DNA of 64,000 nucleotides from Pseudomonas grandcourensis (lineage in GTDB: Bacteria; Pseudomonadota; Gammaproteobacteria; Pseudomonadales; Pseudomonadaceae). The stretch spans positions 4,068,501-4,132,500 of the forward strand of contig NZ_CP150919.1 in assembly GCF_039909015.1 (NCBI RefSeq), given 5' to 3'. Made by a program: the position numbers and the translations under genes. The notes under the pieces are model-generated. The model did no database searches. It saw only the letters and a program-made list of their open reading frames with translations, and had not been told where the DNA came from. Below, piece by piece: positions 1 through 8,531 of the stretch. How positions within the stretch are numbered: the stretch's first letter is position 1; every line of letters starts with the position of its first letter.

Positions 1-1
1 C

Positions 2-895
2 TACTACAAGGACGGAAAACCGTACGCCGATGAACTGGAAATCATCGACTTCAAGGACCAGGTATCGCGCTTGGCGGCACTGCGTTCCGGGCAAATCGAC
101 ATGGCCAACGTGATGCCCACCGAACAGCTGGAGGTACTGCAGCGCGATCCACGACTGAAAGTAGTCAAATCGGTGACCGGCAACTGGTTGTCGTTCGACA
201 TGAACCTCGACAAACCGCCATTCAACGACCCACGGGTACGCGAGGCATTCCGCCTGTTGGCTGACCGGGAGGAGCTGGTGCGCCGGGCGCTCAATGGTCA
301 GGGACGCGTGGCCAATGACCTTTACGCGCCCAGCGATCCCACCTTCAACCACACCCTGGGACCGCGCCCTCACGACCCGCAGCGTGCAGCACAACTGCTC
401 AAGGAAGCCGGGCATGAAAACCTTGAACTGGAACTGGTGACGACACCGGGTCCGGGACTGACTTCAGCGCTGGTGCTGGCCGAACAGGCCAAGCGCATCG
501 GTGTCACGCTCAAGGTCAAACAGGTCGACTTGGCCACGTTCCAGGGCCCGCTGCGCAACGACTGGACTCTGAGTACTGGCGGCAGCATCGGCGCGCCATT
601 CCTGGCCAGCGCGATTCACACCGACGCACCGTTTGCCGTGTCGAACAAAACCCATTTCAACGATCCGCAGTTCAGCGCGCTGTTTCTGGCGGCCATGGCC
701 CAGCCCGACCTGGAGAAGCGCAAGGCCCTGGTCCACCAGGTCCAGCAGATCCAGTACGAACGCGGCGGCATATTGATCTGGGGTTACGCCGATCTGCTCG
801 ACAGCGTGGCCAACCGCGTGGGTGGCGCGACGGCCGAAGAGTCGCTGTTCAGCACCTGGCGTTTTGAAAAACTCTGGTTGAAAGACACGGCATAA
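2..895 (+). CDS. ABC transporter periplasmic substrate-binding protein, family 5 (3' part only)
   Basis: The gene enters from the left edge, so signal peptide and N-terminal lobe are missing; about 297 C-terminal residues are visible. The visible part is a peptide/nickel-type solute-binding protein (SBP_bac_5) acting in the periplasm. It is clearly a paralogue of the complete binding protein encoded at 8524-10095: both share the PYADELEII.FKDQVSR block, the LRxGQID block, the PFNDPRVREAFRLLADREELVRR-type block and a C-terminal FSTWRFEKLW-like end. It lies upstream of a TonB receptor gene on the same strand, separated by a strong palindrome. The ligand is unknown; the setting suggests a sulfur-containing organic compound or peptide. 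Its own permeases, if any, lie outside the window. Confidence 0.85.
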   Translation, partial: YYKDGKPYADELEIIDFKDQVSRLAALRSGQIDMANVMPTEQLEVLQRDPRLKVVKSVTGNWLSFDMNLDKPPFNDPRVREAFRLLADREELVRRALNGQGRVANDLYAPSDPTFNHTLGPRPHDPQRAAQLLKEAGHENLELELVTTPGPGLTSALVLAEQAKRIGVTLKVKQVDLATFQGPLRNDWTLSTGGSIGAPFLASAIHTDAPFAVSNKTHFNDPQFSALFLAAMAQPDLEKRKALVHQVQQIQYERGGILIWGYADLLDSVANRVGGATAEESLFSTWRFEKLWLKDTA

Positions 896-909
896 CCAGA
901 CACCACTGA

Positions 910-943
910 CCTTGTAGGAGCCGGCTTGCCGGCTCCTACAAGG
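910..943. repeat. REP palindrome with 16-bp perfect stem
   Basis: Two 16-nt arms (CCTTGTAGGAGCCGGC and its complement) flank a TT loop. It follows the stop codon of the binding-protein gene and could stabilise or end that transcript. No T-run follows, so it is a REP element rather than a classical intrinsic terminator. Confidence 0.85.
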
Positions 944-1008
944 TGGTGATGTGTCAGGTGCTGCGTGTTTACGCAATTCAATGAATTTATCTTTCGAGGC
1001 ACATTTTC

Positions 1009-3591
1009 ATGCCCTCTATCGGCTTCGTTCGTCCCGCTTCTGGCCACGCTCTGGCATTGGTCATCGTTTCTACCCTGTCGACAGCGACCTTTGCCGCCGA
1101 CACTCAACTGCAAACCGTCACGGTTCAGGCCAGCGCCGGCGATTCCGATGATGACGCCCTGCCCACCCGGCCGGAGTCTTCGATCTACGGAGGCATCGAA
1201 ACCAAGGTGCTCGACACCCCGCGCTCGATCTCTCAGATCAATGCCGAACAGCTGGCCGACGACCCGATCCGCAGTGCCGACGACCTGGTCAAATACGCAC
1301 CCGGCATCACTCGCGGTGGCGGCCAGAACGCCGGGATCGCGCCGCAATTCCGTGCCCAGGGTTCAGAAGTGTTCCAGGACGGGCAACGTGCCTACAGCGT
1401 GCGTCACCCGGCCAACTTCAACGCCTATGAAGGCGCCGACATCGTCGCCGGTCCGTCCTCGGTGACCTACGGTTCGGTGTCAGGCAGTGGCGGTTACGTC
1501 AATTACCTGAGCAAAAAGCCGAACTTCAATGAATTCAAAACCAGGCTCAGCGGCGAGGTGGGCAGTTGGGTCCCAGACGGTGAATCCCGCGACGCGACAA
1601 AATTCAGCGTCGATAACACCGGGCCACTGAGTGACAACCTGGCCTACCGGATCAGCATCACCAAACAACGTCAGGAGGATTTCTACGACAACGTCGACAA
1701 CAACTTCGACGCGTTCTACGGCGCGCTGGCCTGGCGCAATGACAGCGTGCGCGTCGACTGGAATGCCAGTTACGACGACTACTACGACTACAACATCACC
1801 CACGGCTGGAACCGCGCCAACCAGGAACTGGTGGACAGCGGCAAGTATTACGCCGGACGGGCCACGCCGATCATCCAGAACGGCAACACTCTGTGGTCGC
1901 CGGTGCTGGCCTCCGGCGCGGCTGATGCGCCGACCCTGGGCTGGGTCAAACGCCAACGTAACGCAAAGGGGCAATACAGCGTGGTCGACGGCAGTTTCCA
2001 GACCGCCTCCCCTAACACCCGAAGCAACCCTGGCAGCCTGCGTGGCTGGGTCTACGACCCGTCGCTCGCCGGTAATGGCCTGACCTCCCTGTCGTCACAA
2101 ACCGGCCAGCGCGACGAAGATCAAAACACTTCGCGACGTTTCACCACGCAACTAAGGGTGGAGGCCGACCTGACGCCGACCATCACGCTGGCCAACAACA
2201 CGTTTTACCAACGCTCACGCGACATGACCGACGCCGTCGGCTCATTCCAGGTGCAGTCCAAGGACAACATTTTCGATAACCGCTTCGAGTTTCGCTCGCG
2301 CAACGAAACGCAGCTGGGCGGCTTGACCCTGCGTGATGACAGCAATACAGGGCTGATCTACCGCCACGAGTCCAACCAGTCGATCGCCGCCAATAACAGT
2401 TTCGGCTCGACCATCAATGCCTATGACCTGACACAGGACCCTTCGGGCAAGAACCCGGGGAGCCTTCTGGGGCTGACCGGCTCCAACCCGGCCGGCGGCA
2501 ACGGTGCCTGGATCGGCCAGGCTGGCGTACCACAGTTTTCCAACCTCTATGGCTGGCTGAACCTGCCGCCGATGTACCCGGCCGGCCATGGCTTGTACGC
2601 TGAGTCCGTCGCGCCCTACACCGCTGAAAGCACCTGGACCACCCAGACATTGTTCACCCAGCACAACCTGCGATTGGGTGAGCGAGTCGGCCTGAACATC
2701 GGCGCGAGCCGCAGCTGGATCGATGCCGAAATCGATAACCCGTTCGTGCTCGCCGGTGGCAACCCGCGCAAGGACAGTGACAACTACCGACTGTTTGCCT
2801 TTCAGGTCAGCCCCTACATCAAGCCGACCGAAAACAGCACGCTCTACTACACCTTCGATCGCTCCCTGGCCGTCAACACCGGGTTCTTCTCCAATGGCCT
2901 TGGCTGGGGCAGCGGCGCGGGCGCGAACCTGCTCAATCCGTTGGCGTTCGAAAGCCTGAGTGTCTTGCACGAAGTCGGGCTGAAAGTCGAAGCCGTGCCC
3001 AACGAATTGTTCATGAGCCTGGCAGCGTTCAAGCAGGAGCGGGATCAGTCACCCGACAGCAACAACAACATCGCGCGACTGGTGATCAAGGGCGTGGAGT
3101 CGAGCATTCGCTACCAGCCTGACGATCACCTGCGCACGGCGTTGAACCTCACGAAACTCACCGCCTACAACGAGTTCGCCTCCCAGGCCGGTTTTGCCTC
3201 GGCCGGCTTCATCCCCGACAACGGCACGGTGTTCGGCGACAACAATAGCCTTAACCAGCGACCGTCCGGGCGCTTCGACGCGGTACAGATTCCCGAATAC
3301 ACCGCCAGCGGCTATGTCGACTATCGCTTCGACTCAGGCTTTGGTGCCGAGCTGTCCGGGTGGTGGACCAGTAGCTGGTACCTGAACCTGAGCAAGACCG
3401 TGAAGGTCCCGGACGAGTACAACCTCGACCTCGCGGTTTACTACCGCCAGCCCCAATGGAGTACCACCTTGCGCGTGCTCAACCTGACCAACGAACTGAA
3501 TTTCGTCAGTGGCCTGGCCGGCTCCACCAACACTTTCCTGCAACCCATGCCCGGCCGCACGTTGCTGGCCCAGGTCGATTACCAGTTCTGA
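1009..3591 (+). CDS. TonB-dependent outer-membrane receptor
   Basis: A 860-residue outer-membrane active transporter. Residues 1-29 form a signal peptide ending TATFAA. A TonB-box-like stretch (LQTVTVQA) follows, then a plug domain (about 60-175; IETKVLDTPRSISQI, YEGADIVAGPSSVTYGSVSGSGGYVNYLSKKP). The rest is a beta-barrel ending in the typical aromatic terminus (LLAQVDYQF). No extra N-terminal signalling (STN) domain is present, so it is a transducer-less receptor. It is followed after 40 nt by a flavin monooxygenase gene, suggesting that import and oxidation of the same compound are coupled. The plug resembles siderophore-type receptors, but neighbours point to a sulfur compound; the substrate cannot be read from sequence. 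Energy would come from the tonB-exbB-exbD set at 30.3-32.3 kb or another. Confidence 0.93.
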   Translation: MPSIGFVRPASGHALALVIVSTLSTATFAADTQLQTVTVQASAGDSDDDALPTRPESSIYGGIETKVLDTPRSISQINAEQLADDPIRSADDLVKYAPGITRGGGQNAGIAPQFRAQGSEVFQDGQRAYSVRHPANFNAYEGADIVAGPSSVTYGSVSGSGGYVNYLSKKPNFNEFKTRLSGEVGSWVPDGESRDATKFSVDNTGPLSDNLAYRISITKQRQEDFYDNVDNNFDAFYGALAWRNDSVRVDWNASYDDYYDYNITHGWNRANQELVDSGKYYAGRATPIIQNGNTLWSPVLASGAADAPTLGWVKRQRNAKGQYSVVDGSFQTASPNTRSNPGSLRGWVYDPSLAGNGLTSLSSQTGQRDEDQNTSRRFTTQLRVEADLTPTITLANNTFYQRSRDMTDAVGSFQVQSKDNIFDNRFEFRSRNETQLGGLTLRDDSNTGLIYRHESNQSIAANNSFGSTINAYDLTQDPSGKNPGSLLGLTGSNPAGGNGAWIGQAGVPQFSNLYGWLNLPPMYPAGHGLYAESVAPYTAESTWTTQTLFTQHNLRLGERVGLNIGASRSWIDAEIDNPFVLAGGNPRKDSDNYRLFAFQVSPYIKPTENSTLYYTFDRSLAVNTGFFSNGLGWGSGAGANLLNPLAFESLSVLHEVGLKVEAVPNELFMSLAAFKQERDQSPDSNNNIARLVIKGVESSIRYQPDDHLRTALNLTKLTAYNEFASQAGFASAGFIPDNGTVFGDNNSLNQRPSGRFDAVQIPEYTASGYVDYRFDSGFGAELSGWWTSSWYLNLSKTVKVPDEYNLDLAVYYRQPQWSTTLRVLNLTNELNFVSGLAGSTNTFLQPMPGRTLLAQVDYQF

Positions 3592-3631
3592 ACCAGCGGC
3601 CAACCCACTTATTTCCATCAGGAGTGTTCCC

Positions 3632-4717
3632 ATGTCCATCGAATTTGTCGGCATGATTTTCCCCCGTCAGTGGTCCGAGACCCGGGGTGTTCGCAGTCCG
3701 GATTTCGATCTGGAGTTTATTCGCCATCACGCCCGGGCCCATGAACACGCAGGTTTTGATCGGGTGCTGATAGCCAGTGGACCGGGGAGCGCCGACAGTT
3801 TGCAGATCGCCGCCTACGCCGCTGCACACACCGAGCGCCTGGGATTCATGATCGCCCACCGACCGGCCCTCTCCGCCCCGACCGTCGCCGCCAGGGCCTT
3901 TGCGACACTGGATCACACCACGGGCGGCGGACGGATTCGCCTACATGCCATTACCGGCATCACCGCCGAACCTCAGGAAGGCGACTTCCTGCTGGACAAG
4001 ACAGAGCGCTACAAACGTACCGATGAATACCTGGAAATCGTCCGGCGAACCTGGACAGCCGAGGAGCCTTTTGACTTCGAAGGGAAGTACTTCAACATCA
4101 AAGGTGCCTTCTCGCCGGTCAAGCCGTTGCAGCAGCCGCACATTCCGATTTCCTTCGGCGGGTCTTCGGATATCGCCTATCAGATCGCGGTGAAACACGC
4201 AGACCTGTATGCCTTGTGGGGTGAACCCTTGAGCGGTGTGGCCGAGCAGATCGGCAAACTGCGCGCAGCCGCCAGCGCGGCGGGAGTGGAGGCGCCACGG
4301 GTCAGTCTGTCCGTGCGCTTGATCCTTGGCGCGACCGAGGAACTGGCGTGGCAACGGGCGCAACAGATCCTTGATCAGATCAAGGCCAACCCACAGTTTG
4401 CGGCCGGCAGCCCCTGGCAAAAACGCATCAAGGGCACCGGCTCCGAACGCTTGCTCGCCGCCGCCGCAGCGGGTGATCGTCATGACCGTGCGCTATGGAT
4501 GCCCACCGCCACCGCCGTCGGTGCCTATGGCGACACCACCGCCCTGGTCGGCACCCCGGAAACCGTGGCTCAGGCCTTGCTTGATTACGTCGACCTGGGA
4601 GTGACCACATTTCTCAACCGTGGCTACGATCCGCTGTACGACACCGTGGATTACGGACGCTGGATCATTCCGGCGGTACGCGAAGAGGCACGCCGTCGAA
4701 AGGCGCGTGTTGCGTAA
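3632..4717 (+). CDS. LLM-class flavin-dependent monooxygenase (SsuD-like)
   Basis: A cytoplasmic 361-residue protein of the bacterial-luciferase-like TIM-barrel family, related to alkanesulfonate monooxygenase SsuD. It would use FMNH2 and O2 to oxidise a carbon-sulfur compound. Supporting blocks are SLQIAAYAAAHTERLGFMIAHRP near residues 55-77, the KTERYKRTDEYLEIVRRTW segment characteristic of SsuD relatives, and a C-terminal TFLNRGYDPLYDTVDYGRWIIP. The ATG at 3632 is chosen because CAGGAG lies 7 nt upstream. It is probably co-transcribed with the upstream receptor gene. The downstream gene is convergent, with two REP palindromes between. No FMN reductase gene is visible in this part of the window, so reduced flavin must come from elsewhere. 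Confidence 0.88.
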   Translation: MSIEFVGMIFPRQWSETRGVRSPDFDLEFIRHHARAHEHAGFDRVLIASGPGSADSLQIAAYAAAHTERLGFMIAHRPALSAPTVAARAFATLDHTTGGGRIRLHAITGITAEPQEGDFLLDKTERYKRTDEYLEIVRRTWTAEEPFDFEGKYFNIKGAFSPVKPLQQPHIPISFGGSSDIAYQIAVKHADLYALWGEPLSGVAEQIGKLRAAASAAGVEAPRVSLSVRLILGATEELAWQRAQQILDQIKANPQFAAGSPWQKRIKGTGSERLLAAAAAGDRHDRALWMPTATAVGAYGDTTALVGTPETVAQALLDYVDLGVTTFLNRGYDPLYDTVDYGRWIIPAVREEARRRKARVA

Positions 4718-4726
4718 GCTCACCGA

Positions 4727-4806
4727 CGCCATCGCCGGCAAGCCGGCTCCTACAGGACCGTATTCACAACGACCATTTGCAGGGGCTGGCTTGCCAGCGA
4801 TGGCGG
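4727..4806. repeat. Inverted pair of REP elements
   Basis: Two opposed REP copies (CCATCGCCGGCAAGCCGGC... and ...GGCTGGCTTGCCAGCGATGG) lie between two convergent genes. The pair can fold into one long hairpin. Confidence 0.85.
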
Positions 4807-4814
4807 TGCAGGCA

Positions 4815-6617
4815 TCAGCGCAATGTCGGCGAGTTTTCGAGCAGTGTGCGGGTATAGGCTGCCCGGGGTTGATCCAGTACCTGGTCCACCCGCCCCTGTT
4901 CCACCACACGGCCGGATTTCAATACCAACACCCGGTCGGCGATGGCGCGGACCACGCCCAGGTCATGGGTGACGAACAGCAGCGTCAGTCCTTCCCCTTG
5001 CAATTGCCGCAACAGCGCCAGGATCGACGCCTGTACCGATACATCCAGGGCCGAGGTGATTTCATCGCAGATCAACAGCCTTGGCTCGCAGACCAACGCA
5101 CGGGCAATCGCTACGCGCTGGCGCTCACCACCAGACAAGCTGTGGGAATACAGATCCGCCACCGAGGCCGGCAGCGAAACCCGCTTGAGCACAGCTTGCA
5201 CTCGCTCCCGTGCGGCGGCGCCCTTGATCCCGAAGAAATGCTCCAGAGGCGCACTCAGGGTCTGGAAAACACTTTGTCGGGGGTTCAACGCCCGGTATGG
5301 ATTCTGGAAGATGTACTGGATCTGATGCCGCTGCGCCCCGTCACGCTGTCGCGCCGACAGGCTCAACAACCCGCCCGCGTAATGCAGCTCGCCCTCGGCG
5401 TTTTCCCCCAATCCGGCAACGGCGCGCGCCAGACTGGTCTTGCCCGAACCGGACTCGCCCACCAGCGCGAGGCACTCCCCGGCAGCCACGTGCAGAGAAA
5501 CATCGAACAGTACCTGGCGGTCGTAGGCCACGTTCAGGTCCTTGATCTGCAACAGTGGCGTGCGCGCCACCAAGTCGGTGACTGGCGCAACAGAAGCTTG
5601 GGCAACCCGTTGCAAGGGTTGGAGATGCGGCGCCAGACATGCCACCCGCTGCTGTGACGACAGGGCCTGCAATTGCGGCTCGACCACCGAGCACGCCGCG
5701 ACGCGACGGGGGCACCGAGGCGCGAAGGCACATCCTTGTGGTCGCTGCCCCGGTGCCGGCGCATGCCCCGCAATCGCCGACAAATCCCGGCGTTGCGCCA
5801 CATCGGGAATCGCCGCCAGCAAACCTCGGGTATAGGGATGAGCCGGCTGATGGAACAGCACTTCGCGCTGTGCAACCTCGACGATACGCCCGGCATACAT
5901 CACCATCACCCTGTCCACCAGATCCTTGATCACCGCCAGGTCATGGGACACATACACCGCAGCGATACCCAGGCTTTTGCACAACCGGCGCAGGGTGGCG
6001 AGGATGTGGGCCTGGGTGGTGACGTCCAGCGCTGTCGTCGGCTCATCCAGGACGATCAATGCCGGACGCAAGACAAAGGCCAGTGCCAGCATCACCCGTT
6101 GCTGCTGCCCGCCGGACAGTTGATGGGGAAAGCGTCGCAGGAACTGCGCATCGTCGGGCAGACCGACATCACGCAAGGTCTCGACGATGCGTTGCTGTTG
6201 AGCGGCACGGTCCAGTTCAATCTGATGGGCACCCAGGGTTTCGCGCAGCAAACTGCCGATTCGCAGTGCCGGATTCAGGGCGGTCGCCGGGTCCTGGGCC
6301 ACGTAACCGATCAGGCTGCCCCGAGCCCGGCGCAGGTCTTCACCCTCCAGCGTCAGCAGCGATTGACCGGACACTTCGACTTCCCCGTCGACGATCCGCG
6401 CACCCCTTCGGGCATGGGCCAGCAAGGCAGTGGCCAGGGTGGTCTTGCCGGAACCAGACTCCCCGACCAATCCAAGAATTTCTCCGCGTTCAAGACTGAA
6501 GGTCACGCCGGACAGCACATCGATCCGTCCCGGCAACTCAACTCGCAGATCCCGAACCTGCAACACGTGCGCAGTCAGCGCAGGGGGGCGGGACTCGATC
6601 CCGGCAATGGCGTTCAT
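4815..6617 (-). CDS. ABC importer ATPase, fused double NBD (DppDF-like)
   Basis: A 600-residue cytoplasmic ATPase with two complete nucleotide-binding domains in one chain, equivalent to DppD plus DppF. NBD1 has Walker A GESGSGKTT, signature LSGGQQQR and Walker B LIVLDEPTTALD. NBD2 has Walker A GESGSGKTS, signature LSGGERQR and Walker B LLICDEITSALD. Each domain is followed by the oligopeptide-transporter linker; the first contains a PxGCAFAPRCP cysteine motif. The start at 6617 follows GGAGAAAAACAGCC and overlaps the permease stop (ATGA), indicating translational coupling. It powers the permeases at 6614-8531 with the binding protein at 8524-10095. It is the last gene of a seven-gene minus-strand operon that also encodes a monooxygenase, an aldolase-type enzyme and a desulfinase-like protein. 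Confidence 0.93.
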   Translation of the reverse strand: MNAIAGIESRPPALTAHVLQVRDLRVELPGRIDVLSGVTFSLERGEILGLVGESGSGKTTLATALLAHARRGARIVDGEVEVSGQSLLTLEGEDLRRARGSLIGYVAQDPATALNPALRIGSLLRETLGAHQIELDRAAQQQRIVETLRDVGLPDDAQFLRRFPHQLSGGQQQRVMLALAFVLRPALIVLDEPTTALDVTTQAHILATLRRLCKSLGIAAVYVSHDLAVIKDLVDRVMVMYAGRIVEVAQREVLFHQPAHPYTRGLLAAIPDVAQRRDLSAIAGHAPAPGQRPQGCAFAPRCPRRVAACSVVEPQLQALSSQQRVACLAPHLQPLQRVAQASVAPVTDLVARTPLLQIKDLNVAYDRQVLFDVSLHVAAGECLALVGESGSGKTSLARAVAGLGENAEGELHYAGGLLSLSARQRDGAQRHQIQYIFQNPYRALNPRQSVFQTLSAPLEHFFGIKGAAARERVQAVLKRVSLPASVADLYSHSLSGGERQRVAIARALVCEPRLLICDEITSALDVSVQASILALLRQLQGEGLTLLFVTHDLGVVRAIADRVLVLKSGRVVEQGRVDQVLDQPRAAYTRTLLENSPTLR

Positions 6618-7459
6618 GGCTGTTTTTCTCCGATCCTGGAACTGCTGCGACCGACGCCCTCGGCCAGAATGTTGGTGCCATAGGCAAAGATGCCAATCAG
6701 GATTGCCGGCGCCAACACCGCCCAAGGCTGAACCAGCAACCCCGCCTGGTTCTCGTTGATCATCAACCCCCAATCAGCGGTCGGCGGCGCTACGCCGTAA
6801 CCGAGAAAACTCAGGCCCGAGAGCATGCCCACGCCCCAGGTCAGCATGTTGCCGAAGTGCACCAGCAGCGGTGTGAGGATGTTCGGCAGGATTTCCTTGA
6901 ACAGAATCCGCCGCCTTGAATAGCCCATCATCTGCGCGGCCTCGACGAACTCCTGCCCGGCCACCGCCACCGCGCTGCCACGGGCCAGACGAATCACTCC
7001 CGGAGTGAACGCGATGGACACGGTCAGCACGATCAGCCAGGGCGCGCGACCCAGCATGGAGACGATCAACAACACCAGAATCAGGTCGGGAAAAGCCAGC
7101 GATACGTCCGCCAGCCAAGTGATCATTTGATCCAGGCGCCGCCGGGAAAATCCCGCCAACAGGCCTAAAGTGCTGCCCGCCAACAGTGCGATCGAAGCCG
7201 CCGCCACTGACATCCACAGCACCGACACGCCGCCACTGAGCAAGCGCGACAACACGTCATGCCCGAGAAAGTCATAACCCAGCAACGCCACACCCACGGG
7301 CGCGCCATACACCGAACCGACCATTTCCGTCGGGCTGTGAGGTGCCAGCCACGGGCCAAGCAGAGCCAGCAGCACCACCGCGAGGGTGATCAGCGCGCCC
7401 TTGCGGGTTTGCGGTTGCGCCAGCCATGGCTGCCAGCGCGAAAATCGGGAGTCAGTCAT
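6614..7459 (-). CDS. ABC importer permease (DppC-like)
   Basis: A 281-residue inner-membrane permease of the peptide/nickel importer family. A first membrane span (about 20-40, ITLAVVLLALLGPWLAP) is followed by the periplasmic HSPTEMVGS loop, then five further spans. The coupling EAA-like loop is near residues 180-200 (EFVEAAQMMGYSRRRILFKEILPN). Length is normal for DppC/OppC. It is encoded 10 nt downstream of the DppB-like permease and overlaps the ATPase start by 4 nt, so the three membrane components are translated together. Substrate unknown; it depends on the binding protein encoded just upstream. Confidence 0.92.
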   Translation of the reverse strand: MTDSRFSRWQPWLAQPQTRKGALITLAVVLLALLGPWLAPHSPTEMVGSVYGAPVGVALLGYDFLGHDVLSRLLSGGVSVLWMSVAAASIALLAGSTLGLLAGFSRRRLDQMITWLADVSLAFPDLILVLLIVSMLGRAPWLIVLTVSIAFTPGVIRLARGSAVAVAGQEFVEAAQMMGYSRRRILFKEILPNILTPLLVHFGNMLTWGVGMLSGLSFLGYGVAPPTADWGLMINENQAGLLVQPWAVLAPAILIGIFAYGTNILAEGVGRSSSRIGEKQP

Positions 7460-7469
7460 GCATCACCTC

Positions 7470-8531
7470 TCAAGGCGCCTTGGGTTGGGAGCGTCGCCAC
7501 CAGGGCTGGATGCCCCGACGGTTGCGCCGGATCATGGTCACCCGGCGGGCGGTGCGCAGTTTCGGCGTCAGCAGCACTGTCAGCAGATCGGCCAACAGGT
7601 TGATCAGCACCACGCCCAGCGTGATCGACAGAACGATGGCCTGAACCATCGGCAAATCACGCATCTGGATCGCCGAGTTCAGTGAGGTACCAATGCCCGG
7701 GTAACTGAAAATCACCTCCGCGAGCAGCGCCCCACCAATCAGGGTGCGCAAGGTCAAGGCCACGCCCTGGATCGCGGGTATGAGCGCGTTGGGCAACGTG
7801 TGGTGCCAGACGATTCGCCACTCGGCAATACCCCGCAACCTGGCGGCGACGACGTAATCGGATTCCAGCGCTTCGATCATCGACGCTCGCACCATGCGCG
7901 TCAGGTACGGCAGGGCTGACAGACTCAGGGCCAGCACCGGCAGCACCAGAAACTGCAACTGGCGCAGCAGCGACTTGTCCGGATCGAAAATCGACACTGC
8001 CGGCAGCACGTCCATATGGGGCATGGAAAACAACAGGACCAGGCCGATGGCCAGGAGAAAACCCGGCGTGGCCTTGAGGAAAATCAACAGCGACAGGCTC
8101 CAGCGATCAAGGCGACTGTCACGGCGCAAGGCCAGCGACACACCGAGCAGCAACGCCGCTGGCACCACCACGGCAATCACCCCTGCCAACAGCGCCAGCG
8201 TATAGCCAAAACGGCCGAACAGAATGCCGCCAACCGGTGCGTTGGAATCGAGCGACACACCCAACTCCCCACTCAGCGCGTGCCCGAGCCAGCGCAGGTA
8301 TTGCTCCAGAATCGGCCGATCCAGGCCCAACTGCCGTTGCAGGGTGAGAATGCTTTCCAGCGGTGCATCGGGCCCCAGGATCACCCTTGCAGGGTCCGAG
8401 GGCAGTGCCTGGGTCGCAATGAACACCACCAGGCTGATCACCCACGCCGTCAGCAGGCCATAGCCCAAACGCCCGATGAACCACGACAGCCAGGCCGGTG
8501 TGCGTGGGGGTTTGCAGGACGGATCAGGCAT
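7470..8531 (-). CDS. ABC importer permease (DppB-like)
   Basis: A 353-residue inner-membrane permease, partner of the DppC-like protein. Hydrophobic spans begin near residue 20 (LGYGLLTAWVISLVVFIATQALPSDPAR, typical of DppB/OppB). The conserved EAA loop reads SDYVVAARLRGIAEWRIVWHHTLPNALIP. The C-terminal tail is basic (PKLRTARRVTMIRRNRRG). The start codon overlaps the stop of the upstream binding-protein gene by 8 nt. Slightly longer than typical DppB because of the N-terminal leader (MPDPSCKPPRTPAW). It belongs to the same importer as the neighbouring genes. Confidence 0.92.
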   Translation of the reverse strand: MPDPSCKPPRTPAWLSWFIGRLGYGLLTAWVISLVVFIATQALPSDPARVILGPDAPLESILTLQRQLGLDRPILEQYLRWLGHALSGELGVSLDSNAPVGGILFGRFGYTLALLAGVIAVVVPAALLLGVSLALRRDSRLDRWSLSLLIFLKATPGFLLAIGLVLLFSMPHMDVLPAVSIFDPDKSLLRQLQFLVLPVLALSLSALPYLTRMVRASMIEALESDYVVAARLRGIAEWRIVWHHTLPNALIPAIQGVALTLRTLIGGALLAEVIFSYPGIGTSLNSAIQMRDLPMVQAIVLSITLGVVLINLLADLLTVLLTPKLRTARRVTMIRRNRRGIQPWWRRSQPKAP